Shown here: one piece after another, positions 38,181-46,175 of the stretch | How the letters are laid out: each line of letters starts with the position of its first letter | Numbering within the stretch: the stretch's first letter is position 1 | Source: Bombilactobacillus mellis | Lineage (GTDB): Bacteria > Bacillota > Bacilli > Lactobacillales > Lactobacillaceae | Reading direction: 5' to 3' | DNA length: 64,000 bases | Assembly: GCF_000967245.1 (NCBI RefSeq) | Contig: NZ_KQ033877.1 | Coordinates: 141,660 to 205,659 of the forward strand | Translations under genes and position numbers: made by a program | Notes under the pieces: model-generated | Told to the model about the DNA's origin: nothing | Database searches by the model: none | What the model saw: the letters and a program-made list of their open reading frames with translations, nothing else

Positions 38181-38189
38181 TGTTATAAT
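38181..38189 (+). promoter_or_regulatory. Extended -10 promoter of the ATP-grasp ligase gene
   Basis: The sequence TGTTATAAT is a perfect extended -10 element. No good -35 stands at the usual distance. It predicts a transcript starting near 38196, which leaves about 20-35 bases of leader before the coding frame. Confidence 0.65.
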
Positions 38190-38231
38190 ACACTAGGGGA
38201 GATAGACCATTGTAAAGGAACGTGAACTGTT

Positions 38232-39503
38232 ATCAATAATCAAAATATACCTCCATTTACTCCGATTTTATTAGGGAGTGATATCAATGCTTACGGTTTT
38301 GCAAGGTCGTTTTATGAAATAACCCATCAGCCGGTACAAGCTTATGCGGAAGCTCCTTTAGCTCCGACAAAATACTCTCGAATTATTCATGTAAGTTTGC
38401 ATGACGGCTTTGCTGAAGATCCTGTCTTTATTGAAACGATGCGTAAAATTGCTTCTAAGTATGCTGACCATTCAGAACCAGTGATTTTATTGGCAATGGG
38501 TGATGGATATGCGGAATTAATTGCGAAACATCAAGCTGAGTTGGAGCAGACCTTTATCTGTCCTTATGTAGATTATAAATTATTACGACGATTAAATAAT
38601 AAAGAATCATTCTATCAGATTTGTGATGAATATAATTTGCCGCACCCACAAACACAAATTATTACTCGGCAAATGTATCAAGAACATGTTAAAATAAAGG
38701 CTCCCTTTGAATTTCCGGTAGCTTTAAAACCCGCTAATAGTGTTGAGTGGCTGGATATTCATTTTGAAGGTCGCAAAAAGGCCTTTATTATTCATTCACA
38801 GACAGAATTAGAAGAAATTATTGGGAAAATTTATGATCATGGTTATCAATCGGACTTGATTTTGCAAGAATTTATTCCCGGTGATGATTCCCATATGCGA
38901 GTGTTGAATGCTTATGTCGACCAGTATCATCATGTAAAAATGCTCTGCTTAGGGCATCCGTTATTAGAAGATCCTACACCAGCTGCCATAGGTAATTATG
39001 TCGCAATTTTGCCGGAGTATAATCAAAAACTGTACGATTTAATCCAGAAATTTTTGGAAGATATTGAATTTACCGGTTTTGCGAATTTTGATATGAAATA
39101 TGATGATCGTGATCAAGAGTTTAAACTATTTGAAATTAATTTACGGCAAGGACGCAGCAGTTTTTATGTTACTCTAAACGGCTATAATTTGGCGCAATAT
39201 GTAATTGCGGATTATGTAACCGGGTCTTTAAAAGATCAGGATACTATTTATGGCAATAAGAATAAAGCACAACATCAGTTATGGTTAGGTGTTCCTGTTC
39301 ATGTTTTTAAAAAGTATGCTCTAGAAAATCAGGCTAAAGAAGTGGCTTTAGAGTTATTGCGCCAAGATCGTTATGGGACTACTGTTTTCTTTAAAGGGGA
39401 TATGAGTTTTAAACGTTTCTTATTAATGAGTTATATGTTTTATCGTTACCGCGGACGCTTTAAACGTTATTTCGCAGAAAACAAAGGTCAAGATTTGCAT
39501 TAG
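38232..39503 (+). CDS. ATP-grasp carboxylate-amine ligase, D-aspartate ligase (Aslfm)-like; start codon uncertain
   Basis: This ATP-grasp enzyme of about 423 residues shows FPVALKPANSVEW, the LQEFIPGDDSHMRV stretch and the metal-binding FEINLRQGRSSFYVT, resembling the Enterococcus faecium D-aspartate ligase that adds D-Asp to the peptidoglycan stem lysine. That role would suit a lactobacillus with a Lys-D-Asp cross-bridge, but is inferred. The family's conserved start FTPILLGSDINAYGFARSF is encoded from 38256, yet no ATG, GTG or TTG occurs in frame between the TGA at 38223 and a TTG at 38397, far inside the conserved region. The ribosome site AAAGGA is at 38214-38219. The start could be ATC 38232 or ATA 38247, or a 1-base change may have damaged the start. 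Confidence 0.75.
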   Translation: MNNQNIPPFTPILLGSDINAYGFARSFYEITHQPVQAYAEAPLAPTKYSRIIHVSLHDGFAEDPVFIETMRKIASKYADHSEPVILLAMGDGYAELIAKHQAELEQTFICPYVDYKLLRRLNNKESFYQICDEYNLPHPQTQIITRQMYQEHVKIKAPFEFPVALKPANSVEWLDIHFEGRKKAFIIHSQTELEEIIGKIYDHGYQSDLILQEFIPGDDSHMRVLNAYVDQYHHVKMLCLGHPLLEDPTPAAIGNYVAILPEYNQKLYDLIQKFLEDIEFTGFANFDMKYDDRDQEFKLFEINLRQGRSSFYVTLNGYNLAQYVIADYVTGSLKDQDTIYGNKNKAQHQLWLGVPVHVFKKYALENQAKEVALELLRQDRYGTTVFFKGDMSFKRFLLMSYMFYRYRGRFKRYFAENKGQDLH

Positions 39504-39515
39504 TTAAAGGGGGTT

Positions 39516-39995
39516 ATGATATTGAAACCAATTGAGGAATTAAAAGATTATCATGTAAAAAGAATTACGCCTAAAAGGGTGTTAGTGGCAATTGATGTTG
39601 ATGATTTTACCTCTTCGGATCAGGCTTTTGATTTTGCTTGTACAATTTCCCTGCCGGCTCAGGCTCAATTAGGGATTGTAACTGTAGTAGAAAGTCGTGA
39701 TATCAATGTTTTTGACAGCTTGTCTCCTGGTAAAATGGATGAAAAGCGGCTTGAAGCTTCCCACGATTTAATGACTTATGTCAAGAAGGCACAGGAATTT
39801 GGACTGGTAGATACTAAGCCAATTTTAACCGAAGGAACTCCGGATAAGGCAATTTTAGACGAAGTAGTTCCGCAATTTAAGCCGGATTTGATTGTGGTAG
39901 GTTCAGAAACTAAGAAGATTAGTGGTAAAACTATCGGTTCACAAGCTGAAGGAATTATTGAACGTTCACCTGTGAGTGTAATTGTTGTCAGATAA
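39516..39995 (+). CDS. Universal stress protein (UspA family), second copy
   Basis: This is a 159-residue Usp-fold protein, with RVLVAIDVDDFTSSDQAF at the N-terminus and a C-terminal DLIVVGSETKKISGKTIGSQAEGIIERSPVSVIVVR that matches the family's nucleotide-binding loop. It lies 12 bases after the ATP-grasp ligase gene, so they are probably co-transcribed. AAAGGGGG is close to ATG 39516; TTG 39522 has better spacing and may be the true start. Confidence 0.85.
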   Translation: MILKPIEELKDYHVKRITPKRVLVAIDVDDFTSSDQAFDFACTISLPAQAQLGIVTVVESRDINVFDSLSPGKMDEKRLEASHDLMTYVKKAQEFGLVDTKPILTEGTPDKAILDEVVPQFKPDLIVVGSETKKISGKTIGSQAEGIIERSPVSVIVVR

Positions 39996-40021
39996 TTAAT
40001 GTCAAGTTGAAAAATATTTTT

Positions 40022-40056
40022 AACCAGTTAGATGAAGTTTATCTAACTGGTTTTTT
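40022..40056 (+). terminator. Terminator after the second usp gene
   Basis: A perfect 12-bp stem (AACCAGTTAGAT with its complement), a 7-base loop and six T, about 25 bases after the stop codon. Confidence 0.9.
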
Positions 40057-40063
40057 AGTATTT

Positions 40064-40105
40064 AAAAAAGCTCTCCAAATTCAGAAAAATTACGAGAGCT
40101 TTTTT
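40064..40105 (-). terminator. Terminator of the aromatic amino acid operon
   Basis: A 12-bp stem (AAAAAAGCTCTC with GAGAGCTTTTTT) with an 18-base loop ends the minus-strand operon about 40 bases beyond the aroK stop. It is back to back with the plus-strand usp terminator. Confidence 0.85.
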
Positions 40106-40145
40106 ATAAAAAATAAGAATAATTTTAGTTGCTTACTATTATAAT

Positions 40146-40649
40146 TTAGGCCAGCTTGAGTTGTCTTTGAATTTGGGCAACTATTTGCTGGGGTGTTAAT
40201 TCGTCAGTAGGAATAATAATATTTGCGAGTGCTTGATAGAGTGGATTACGTTTTTTTTGGAGTTTAATTAAAGCTGTAGTGTCGAGATCATTAACTAAAG
40301 GTCGACTGGTGTCATTTTGAATACGTTGAAAGGTTGTTTGAATATTAGTAGAAAGCCAAACAATCGGAATCTTACTGTGGGCTAGTAAGGCAGCATTTGG
40401 GGCAATGATCGGGGTACCGCCTCCGGTAGATAAAACTCCGGGCAATTTTAAAGTTTGCTTTAAATATAATTGCTCTAGTTGGCGAAAGTAAGTTTCACCT
40501 TTAGTGGCGAAAATCTCAGTGATACTTTGCTGGGCTTTTTGCATAATAAATTCATCTAAATCAATATGATTTGTCGCTAAGGTTCGGGCTAAAAGCTGAC
40601 CAATGGTTGTTTTACCACTGCCCATAAAGCCAATCAGAATAACTTGCAT
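40146..40649 (-). CDS. aroK: Shikimate kinase
   Basis: This 167-residue P-loop kinase phosphorylates shikimate in aromatic amino acid synthesis. Visible are the Walker A GFMGSGKTT, the shikimate-binding DLDEFI, LSTGGGTP and the lid Arg in SRPLV. ATG 40649 is chosen because AGGAAG lies at a proper distance; it begins one base after the tyrA stop codon, so translation is probably coupled. It is the last gene of the operon that begins at the Tyr leader near 46.0 kb. Confidence 0.93.
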   Translation of the reverse strand: MQVILIGFMGSGKTTIGQLLARTLATNHIDLDEFIMQKAQQSITEIFATKGETYFRQLEQLYLKQTLKLPGVLSTGGGTPIIAPNAALLAHSKIPIVWLSTNIQTTFQRIQNDTSRPLVNDLDTTALIKLQKKRNPLYQALANIIIPTDELTPQQIVAQIQRQLKLA

Positions 40650-40650
40650 T

Positions 40651-41733
40651 TTAATCACTTCCTAAAATTTGATAACCAGCAGCCTTAAGTAGGTTGGTTG
40701 CCTTACTAAGGTTAGTTTGGTTATTAAAACTTAATTGCAGATGACTAGTATTGTCTTGTTTAATTGGTGAAATGTGAATATTGATTAAATTAAGATTGGC
40801 CGAAAATAGAATATCAACTATATTTTTAATCGCCTCCGGTCCATCAGTAATTGTTAGAGTTAAACAAAAGTCTTTATTAGGATTCTTTGTTAGTTGTTGG
40901 CGGGTATTTCTAGCTTTTGTAAAAAATGCTTTAATTTCTAGTGGCTCCTGGTTTTGCAGGGCCTTTTTAATTTGGATTAATTTTTGAATATAGTCTTGGA
41001 GTTGCGTAATTAATAAATGATTATTAGTTAGTAAAATATCAGTCCACATTTGGGGATCAGAGCTGGCTATCCGGGTGGTACTTTTGAAACCGCCAGCTGC
41101 GATTTTTAATCCCAAGGGGAAATCCTGCAATTCTGTTTGAGCCTGATTAACTAAAGCAGCAGCCATAATATGTGGTAAATGACTAATTTGGCCAACAATT
41201 CGATCATGTTGACGGGAATCAACTACAAGCCACTGATTATGAGTGGCACATAAAAGATTCTTTAATTGCGAAACCGCTCTAGAGGAGGCAGCTTCAGGTA
41301 CAAGAAAATAAAAGGCGTTTTCTAAAAGTTGGACACTGCCCGCTGCTACTCCAGATCGATGCGATCCTGCCATAGGATGACCACCAATAAAAGTAAAACC
41401 CCGTTTTTGTACTGCTTGTGCTGCTTGCATTATTTGTTGTTTGGTACTACCGACATCAGTAATCAGTACCTGGGGTTTTAAAGGCAGTTGAGCCAAAATT
41501 TGTAGATCGGTAATAATCACCTGCACAGGTGTAGCTAGAATAATTACATCCGCTCTCGGGGCACTAGTAGTGAAATCAGTGGTGGTTTCATCAACAAGTG
41601 AGCTGCTTTGAGCATATTTAAGACTTGCTTGATTAGTATCACTACCAATTAAGTAATAATTAGGATGGCCTTTTTTTATTGCCTGTGCTAGTGAACTACC
41701 AATTAACCCTAAACCAATTATTAAAATTTTCAT
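40651..41733 (-). CDS. tyrA: Prephenate dehydrogenase with C-terminal ACT domain
   Basis: This 360-residue enzyme oxidises and decarboxylates prephenate to 4-hydroxyphenylpyruvate, the precursor of tyrosine. The NAD-binding GLGLIGSSLAQ begins at residue 6, and the catalytic-region motif GGHPMAGSHRSG is near 118. A C-terminal segment from about 285 (FCLTLTITDGPEAIKNIVDIL) looks like an ACT domain, the usual site for feedback by tyrosine in Firmicutes. Its ATG overlaps the aroA stop codon as ATGA. Its place downstream of a chorismate mutase domain and a Tyr-codon leader fits an operon tuned to tyrosine. Confidence 0.93.
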   Translation of the reverse strand: MKILIIGLGLIGSSLAQAIKKGHPNYYLIGSDTNQASLKYAQSSSLVDETTTDFTTSAPRADVIILATPVQVIITDLQILAQLPLKPQVLITDVGSTKQQIMQAAQAVQKRGFTFIGGHPMAGSHRSGVAAGSVQLLENAFYFLVPEAASSRAVSQLKNLLCATHNQWLVVDSRQHDRIVGQISHLPHIMAAALVNQAQTELQDFPLGLKIAAGGFKSTTRIASSDPQMWTDILLTNNHLLITQLQDYIQKLIQIKKALQNQEPLEIKAFFTKARNTRQQLTKNPNKDFCLTLTITDGPEAIKNIVDILFSANLNLINIHISPIKQDNTSHLQLSFNNQTNLSKATNLLKAAGYQILGSD

Positions 41734-43037
41734 GATGATATTTCCTCTTGAGATAGCAAATTATTTAAATCTTGAAAAAAGTTAGGGTAGGAAATATTGA
41801 CAACAGCTGCATTCTTTAAATGTAATGGTGCAGAACATTTTAAAGCAGCAATCGCCAGCATCATGCCAATTCGATGGTCACCGTGACTATCTAGGTGTGG
41901 ATTAATAACCGACCATGGTTGACGTCCATCAATAATAAAGCCATCGGCCAACTCTGTAATAGCAATACCTAATTTACTTAATTCTTCAACAGTTGTGTGA
42001 ATCCGATCAGTTTCTTTAACTCTTAATTCCCCAGCGCCGGTAATTTTACTGCGGCCATCAGCGGTTGCTGCTAGTAAAGCAATAAGGGGAATTTCATCAA
42101 TAATATTAGGAATTTCTGTTGCTGTTATGGTAATGGGGTGTAATTTAGCGGCGGATATTTCTAAATTGCCTCTAGGCTCACCATTTTCCTGTGATTGAGC
42201 AGTAATTTTAATTTGTCCACCCATGCGTTGTAAGACTTTTAAAAATCCTGTTCGCGTAGGATTAAGTCCAACGTTAGTTAGTTGAAGTTGTGAATGGGTA
42301 ATGATACTGGCAGCTGTTAGGAAGAAAGCTGCAGAAGACAAGTCTGCCGGTATTTGAATAGTTTGTCCTTGGAGCTGATGAGCTGGTTGAATATTGATTT
42401 TATAATGATCATCACTAGTAGTAAGATGAGCGCCAAATTGTCGTAATAATCTTTCAGTGTGGTCTCGAGTAGGTAACTTTTCCATGATAGTGCTGGTATC
42501 TGAGGCTTGAAGAGCTGCCAAAATAAGTGCACTTTTTACTTGGGCACTGGCAAGTGGCATTTGATAGCATAATGAATGTAATGGCTGTCCACTGATGGTC
42601 ATTGGTAGATGTCCGTGAGTTAGGTGAATAACAGCTCCCATTTGTTGTAATGGTTGTTGTATTCGCTGCATTGGTCGCTGGCTTAAAGATTGATCACCAA
42701 TTAATGTAGTGGTAAAGGGTCTTCCTGCTAACAGCCCAGCCAATAATCGGGTCGTTGTTCCTGAGTTACCCATATCTAAAGCGTGAGCTGGAGCATGCCA
42801 ACTTTGTAGACCTTGACCATGAATAATTACTGTTTCGTTGTTTTGACTAATATCTACACCGAAATTTTTTAGAGCTTGGAGGGTGGTTAAACAATCTTGA
42901 CTGAAAAGAAAATTATGAATGGTGGTAGTTCCTAAACCCATAGCTCCTATGATTAGTGCCCGATGGGAGATACTTTTGTCTCCTGGTACTTGAATGGTTC
43001 CATGTAATCCTTGTTGTGGTTTTAAAATTAGCTGCAT
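41730..43037 (-). CDS. aroA: 3-phosphoshikimate 1-carboxyvinyltransferase (EPSP synthase)
   Basis: This 435-residue enzyme joins phosphoenolpyruvate to shikimate-3-phosphate. Signatures are VPGDKSISHRALIIGAM near residue 15, LDMGNSGTTTRLLAG near 88, and LRVKETDRIHTTVEELSKLG near 335. The start is ATG 43037, giving MQLILKPQQG, because AAGG lies eight bases upstream; another in-frame ATG two codons earlier is too near that site. It follows aroC by about 110 bases, the widest gap in the operon. Confidence 0.95.
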   Translation of the reverse strand: MQLILKPQQGLHGTIQVPGDKSISHRALIIGAMGLGTTTIHNFLFSQDCLTTLQALKNFGVDISQNNETVIIHGQGLQSWHAPAHALDMGNSGTTTRLLAGLLAGRPFTTTLIGDQSLSQRPMQRIQQPLQQMGAVIHLTHGHLPMTISGQPLHSLCYQMPLASAQVKSALILAALQASDTSTIMEKLPTRDHTERLLRQFGAHLTTSDDHYKINIQPAHQLQGQTIQIPADLSSAAFFLTAASIITHSQLQLTNVGLNPTRTGFLKVLQRMGGQIKITAQSQENGEPRGNLEISAAKLHPITITATEIPNIIDEIPLIALLAATADGRSKITGAGELRVKETDRIHTTVEELSKLGIAITELADGFIIDGRQPWSVINPHLDSHGDHRIGMMLAIAALKCSAPLHLKNAAVVNISYPNFFQDLNNLLSQEEISS

Positions 43038-43150
43038 AATCATCACCTTAATCATTGAAGCTGGAATTTTATAGTGTTTTCCGATTGCAAAAATTGGATT
43101 CATAATAATTAAAAGTACTATCAATTTCCCAAATACTGAGAAAAAAATTA

Positions 43151-44320
43151 TTAATATTTTCTTAGTTCTTCACGATAGGAGGCTAGTTCTTGTTTGAGAC
43201 GGTTTAAATTACTGGAGGCAAATGTTTCAGTAATTACTTTAGCTATTTCAATAGCAACAACATTCTCTACCACAATTGCGGCTGGAACAATAGCTGTTGT
43301 GTCAGAACGCTCTACCTGCGCCTTTTGAGCGATTTTGGTTTTGATATCTACACTGCGCAAAGGTCGATAAAGTGTAGGTAAAGGCTTCATAGCAGCTTTA
43401 AGTACGATAGGCATACCGTTAGTCATTCCGCCTTCGAAACCGCCTAAGTGATTGGAGAGACGAGTCCAACCGCTGTCTGGATGCCAAGCAATTTCATCCA
43501 TTATCTGGCTGCCATATTTTTGAGCAGCAGTAAATCCGGCGCCAATTTCGACGCCTTTAATGGCATTTATCCCCATAACAGCACCTGCCAAGCGGCCATC
43601 CAGTTTAGTATTCCAACTGGTATAGCTGCCTAATCCTGCCGGAACGTTTTCTGCCAGAACATTGACTACGCCACCCAAAGTATCGCCGTTTCTTTTAGTT
43701 TGTAAAATAAGCTCATGTAATGAGGCAACAGAATTTTGATCTAAAATCCGCAAATCATTTTGTTGAATCAATTCTCTGATTTGTTGAACGGACAAATTAG
43801 GATCATTTGTAATTTGGTGCGGTCCGATCTGTTGCACATAACCGACTAAATGAATATCCAACTGGGCCAAAAGTTGTTGACAAATATTGCCGATCGCTAC
43901 CCGCATAGCAGTTTCTCTAGCTGAAGAACGTTCTAAGACATTGCGCAGATCTCGGTGACCATATTTCATTCCTCCGACTAGATCGGCATGCCCGGGACGG
44001 GGCCGAGTGATTTGCCGGAGATTATTACTCGAAGTATTAGGAGTTGTGGGGTTCATAATTTTGGACCAATGCTGATAATCATGATTTTGAATAATAAGTG
44101 CCAGCGGACTGCCTAAAGTAGTCCCATGGCGGACGCCGCCAACTACTTGAATAACATCGTGTTCAATTTTTTGTCTATTGCCGCGACCAAATCCGCCCTG
44201 GCGTTGAGTTAATTCGGCGTTAATTGCTGCAAGATCAAGCTTTAATCCGGCTGGTATACCGGATAAAATACCTGTTAACTGGGGCCCGTGGGACTCGCCT
44301 GCTGTTACGTAATCAATCAT
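43151..44320 (-). CDS. aroC: Chorismate synthase
   Basis: This 389-residue FMN-dependent enzyme makes chorismate from EPSP. Motifs are GESHGPQLTGIL at residues 8-19, RQGGFGRGNR, the family signature RPRPGHADLVGGMKYGHRDLRNVLERSSARETA, and GGMTNGMPIV. The ATG overlaps the stop codon of the upstream MFS-chorismate mutase gene as ATGA, so the two are translationally coupled. AGGAGG precedes the ATG. Confidence 0.96.
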   Translation of the reverse strand: MIDYVTAGESHGPQLTGILSGIPAGLKLDLAAINAELTQRQGGFGRGNRQKIEHDVIQVVGGVRHGTTLGSPLALIIQNHDYQHWSKIMNPTTPNTSSNNLRQITRPRPGHADLVGGMKYGHRDLRNVLERSSARETAMRVAIGNICQQLLAQLDIHLVGYVQQIGPHQITNDPNLSVQQIRELIQQNDLRILDQNSVASLHELILQTKRNGDTLGGVVNVLAENVPAGLGSYTSWNTKLDGRLAGAVMGINAIKGVEIGAGFTAAQKYGSQIMDEIAWHPDSGWTRLSNHLGGFEGGMTNGMPIVLKAAMKPLPTLYRPLRSVDIKTKIAQKAQVERSDTTAIVPAAIVVENVVAIEIAKVITETFASSNLNRLKQELASYREELRKY

Positions 44321-45753
44321 TTATTTTCCTCCTGGTGGAGCTTTGTTTGATAAGCACGAGAATTAAGCATAATAGCCTGGTATATTTTTTGTAAATAAGG
44401 AGTATGATCCGGAATTTTGCTTTTTTGAGCAATTTCTTGAAGAATCTGGGTTTCTCTGCTTTCATCAAAAATAGGAAGTTGTTGCTCTTCTTTCAGGTTA
44501 TTAATGGTAGTGACAGTACTAAAACGCTGATTCAATAACTTAATAATGCGTCCATCAATTTTATTGATTTGCTGTCTTGTGGAAGTGATAGTTGTCGGAA
44601 CTTGAATGGCCCAAACGGTGATGCAAACCAGTAATAACCCCATTAAGCTAATCAAAAGGTCAAAGCGCAAGGTATAGGAGATACTTTGTTTGGAAAGCCA
44701 GCCGGTAATAATCGGTATCGAAAAAGAAGCCAAACTGCCAAAAGTAAAGTACAAACCTGTGATCCGGCCTTTAATATGTGGATAAAGTTTGATAAAAAGA
44801 TTGAGGCCGATTTGCATAACGCCGCCAGCAGCTGTAAAACCAAAAACAAAAGCGGCAATCATTGACAATAATGCATTAGGACTATAGCAAATTACTAATA
44901 AGGCTAAAAAGGAGAAAAGGTTGAGGGCAATTACGAGCTTGTTTTCAGATAAATTGTTTTTTAGTAACACAAAAATTATCAAAACACCGCTGATTGATCC
45001 CATACTATAGAGTGATAAAAGCCAATGGGACAATATTGCATTAAAACCAAAAGTATGGGTTACAAAAAGACTGATCCATTGAGTATAAAGAATCATTAAA
45101 GCCATAGATGTATAACCGTAACCAGCTAAACTAACTGATGCCAATGCTTTTTTCCAAGGAGATATTTGCAGATTTGCTGTCCTTGCAGCAGTATTTTCTT
45201 GATTGCGGGGTGGGAAAGTTTGCCGATTTAATAAAATAAAATTAATAATCAGCAGACCGGCAGCTAACATAAAAGACCAGCCATACCACAGTTGCTGCTT
45301 TTCTAAAACTGCAATGAAAAGTGGTAATAAGAACTCACCGGCCGACATAAAAGCTTTCAATAAAATATTAGCGGAACCTTGTTTGCTTCCCATTTCAATA
45401 AAAGTTGTATAAGTTCCCGAATCTAAAGCTGAATTAGCAATACCAGCCAAAATAGCTAAGAAATAGGCCATTTGAATATTGGTAACAAAAGCCATGCCCA
45501 CAAAGAAAATGAAATAACTAATCATGCCTAAGTTAACAAAAAACTTGCGGCCCCAGTAATCTGAGAGATTACCTAAAATAAAGTAGGCCAGAAGTCGCCC
45601 AATACCAATACCTGAAATAACATAAGATACTGTAGCCAGAGGTGTTTGCCAATGCTGACCGAGAGCTTTCATGTTTTGCGTTAAAATAATAAGGCCAATG
45701 CCATGAATAAAATAGTTAAGGTATAAACTTAGTGATAATTGTCTTTTGTGCAT
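44317..45753 (-). CDS. MFS transporter fused to a C-terminal chorismate mutase domain
   Basis: Residues 1 to about 388 are a 12-helix major facilitator transporter, with GIGRLLAYFILGNLSDYWGRKF as the loop 2-3 motif. Residues 389-478 form a type II (AroQ) chorismate mutase. Aligned by eye to the E. coli domain, every active-site residue is kept: Arg393, Arg410, Lys421, Asp430, Arg433, Glu434 and Gln469, matching EcCM Arg11, Arg28, Lys39, Asp48, Arg51, Glu52 and Gln88. The mutase, on the cytoplasmic side, would convert chorismate to prephenate for TyrA. What the membrane part carries is unknown. The gene is first in the aro operon, just after the attenuator, with AAAGGAG before the ATG, and overlaps aroC. 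Confidence 0.9.
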   Translation of the reverse strand: MHKRQLSLSLYLNYFIHGIGLIILTQNMKALGQHWQTPLATVSYVISGIGIGRLLAYFILGNLSDYWGRKFFVNLGMISYFIFFVGMAFVTNIQMAYFLAILAGIANSALDSGTYTTFIEMGSKQGSANILLKAFMSAGEFLLPLFIAVLEKQQLWYGWSFMLAAGLLIINFILLNRQTFPPRNQENTAARTANLQISPWKKALASVSLAGYGYTSMALMILYTQWISLFVTHTFGFNAILSHWLLSLYSMGSISGVLIIFVLLKNNLSENKLVIALNLFSFLALLVICYSPNALLSMIAAFVFGFTAAGGVMQIGLNLFIKLYPHIKGRITGLYFTFGSLASFSIPIITGWLSKQSISYTLRFDLLISLMGLLLVCITVWAIQVPTTITSTRQQINKIDGRIIKLLNQRFSTVTTINNLKEEQQLPIFDESRETQILQEIAQKSKIPDHTPYLQKIYQAIMLNSRAYQTKLHQEENK

Positions 45754-45778
45754 GTGTTTACTCCTTTAAAATAGTAAT

Positions 45779-45813
45779 AAAAAAACCAGCTAGATTAATC
45801 CCATCTAGCTGGT
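45779..45813 (-). terminator. Attenuator terminator of the aro operon leader (segments 6:7)
   Basis: A perfect 11-bp stem (ACCAGCTAGAT, 7-base loop, ATCTAGCTGGT) followed by seven T on the minus strand lies 26 bases before the first structural gene. Segment 6 (45804-45812) can instead pair with segment 5 upstream (45840-45849), which would prevent this terminator. Confidence 0.9.
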
Positions 45814-45937
45814 CAATAATTAATTTATGAAAAAGAGCTCCAGCTAGATTTTGTGTCTAGCTGGTCATCATTGTAAGACTCTGCTTAGACACGGACAAAT
45901 AAGTATTGTCCGTATCTAAGATCAATGGATACGGACA
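45779..45937 (-). promoter_or_regulatory. Seven-segment alternative-pairing attenuator of the aro operon
   Basis: Reading the minus strand after the leader stop codon, seven segments can each pair with the one before or after. 1:2 is a 10-bp hairpin (45928-45937 with 45907-45916). 2:3 pairs GATACGGAC (45908-45916) with GTCCGTGTC (45888-45896), with one G-U. 3:4 pairs GTGTCTA (45886-45892) with TAGACAC (45853-45859), extendable by two pairs past a bulge. 4:5 is CCAGCTAGA (45856-45864) with TCTAGCTGG (45840-45848). 5:6 gives 10 bp, and 6:7 is the terminator. Thus 1:2, 3:4, 5:6 is the read-through fold and 2:3, 4:5, 6:7 the termination fold. No T-box consensus is present. Confidence 0.8.
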
Positions 45938-45997
45938 CTACCTATAATAATAAGCAAAGCCCAAATAATAATCCTTGTGTACTAAGCAGCGAATCAT
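45938..45997 (-). CDS. Tyr-rich leader peptide of the aro operon
   Basis: This 19-codon open frame encodes MIRCLVHKDYYLGFAYYYR. Five of its residues are Tyr (10, 11, 16, 17, 18) and one is Phe (14). It has a good ribosome site, AAGGA at 46006-46010, eight bases before the ATG. A promoter lies just upstream. Its stop codon abuts the first segment of a chain of alternative RNA hairpins ending in a terminator before a tyrosine-pathway operon. This is the classical layout of ribosome-mediated attenuation, where slow decoding of Tyr codons decides the RNA fold. The Tyr codons are all TAT. Confidence 0.85.
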   Translation of the reverse strand: MIRCLVHKDYYLGFAYYYR

Positions 45998-46029
45998 GAT
46001 TCTCTTCCTTTCATATAATTGATACGAAT

Positions 46030-46058
46030 ATTAAATCATTATTATTTAATGAAGTCAA
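46030..46058 (-). promoter_or_regulatory. Promoter of the aro operon
   Basis: On the minus strand TTGACT (46053-46058) and TTTAAT (46030-46035) are separated by exactly 17 bases. A start point near 46023 places the leader peptide ATG about 26 bases into the transcript. Confidence 0.7.
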
Positions 46059-46175
46059 TACTAATTTTATTTTAATAATTTAAACCGATTTTAACTTTTG
46101 GATAACTAAAATATTGCCTGACGGCATTTGTTCAAAATGGTAAAATATGAGCAACGAAGATATTAGGAGGCGGCT

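Noticed and set aside
45754-46100. T-box riboswitch upstream of the aro operon
   Set aside because: Firmicute aromatic operons often use one, but no T-box consensus (GGTGG-ACCGCG type) was found; a Tyr-rich leader frame and chained hairpins are present instead.
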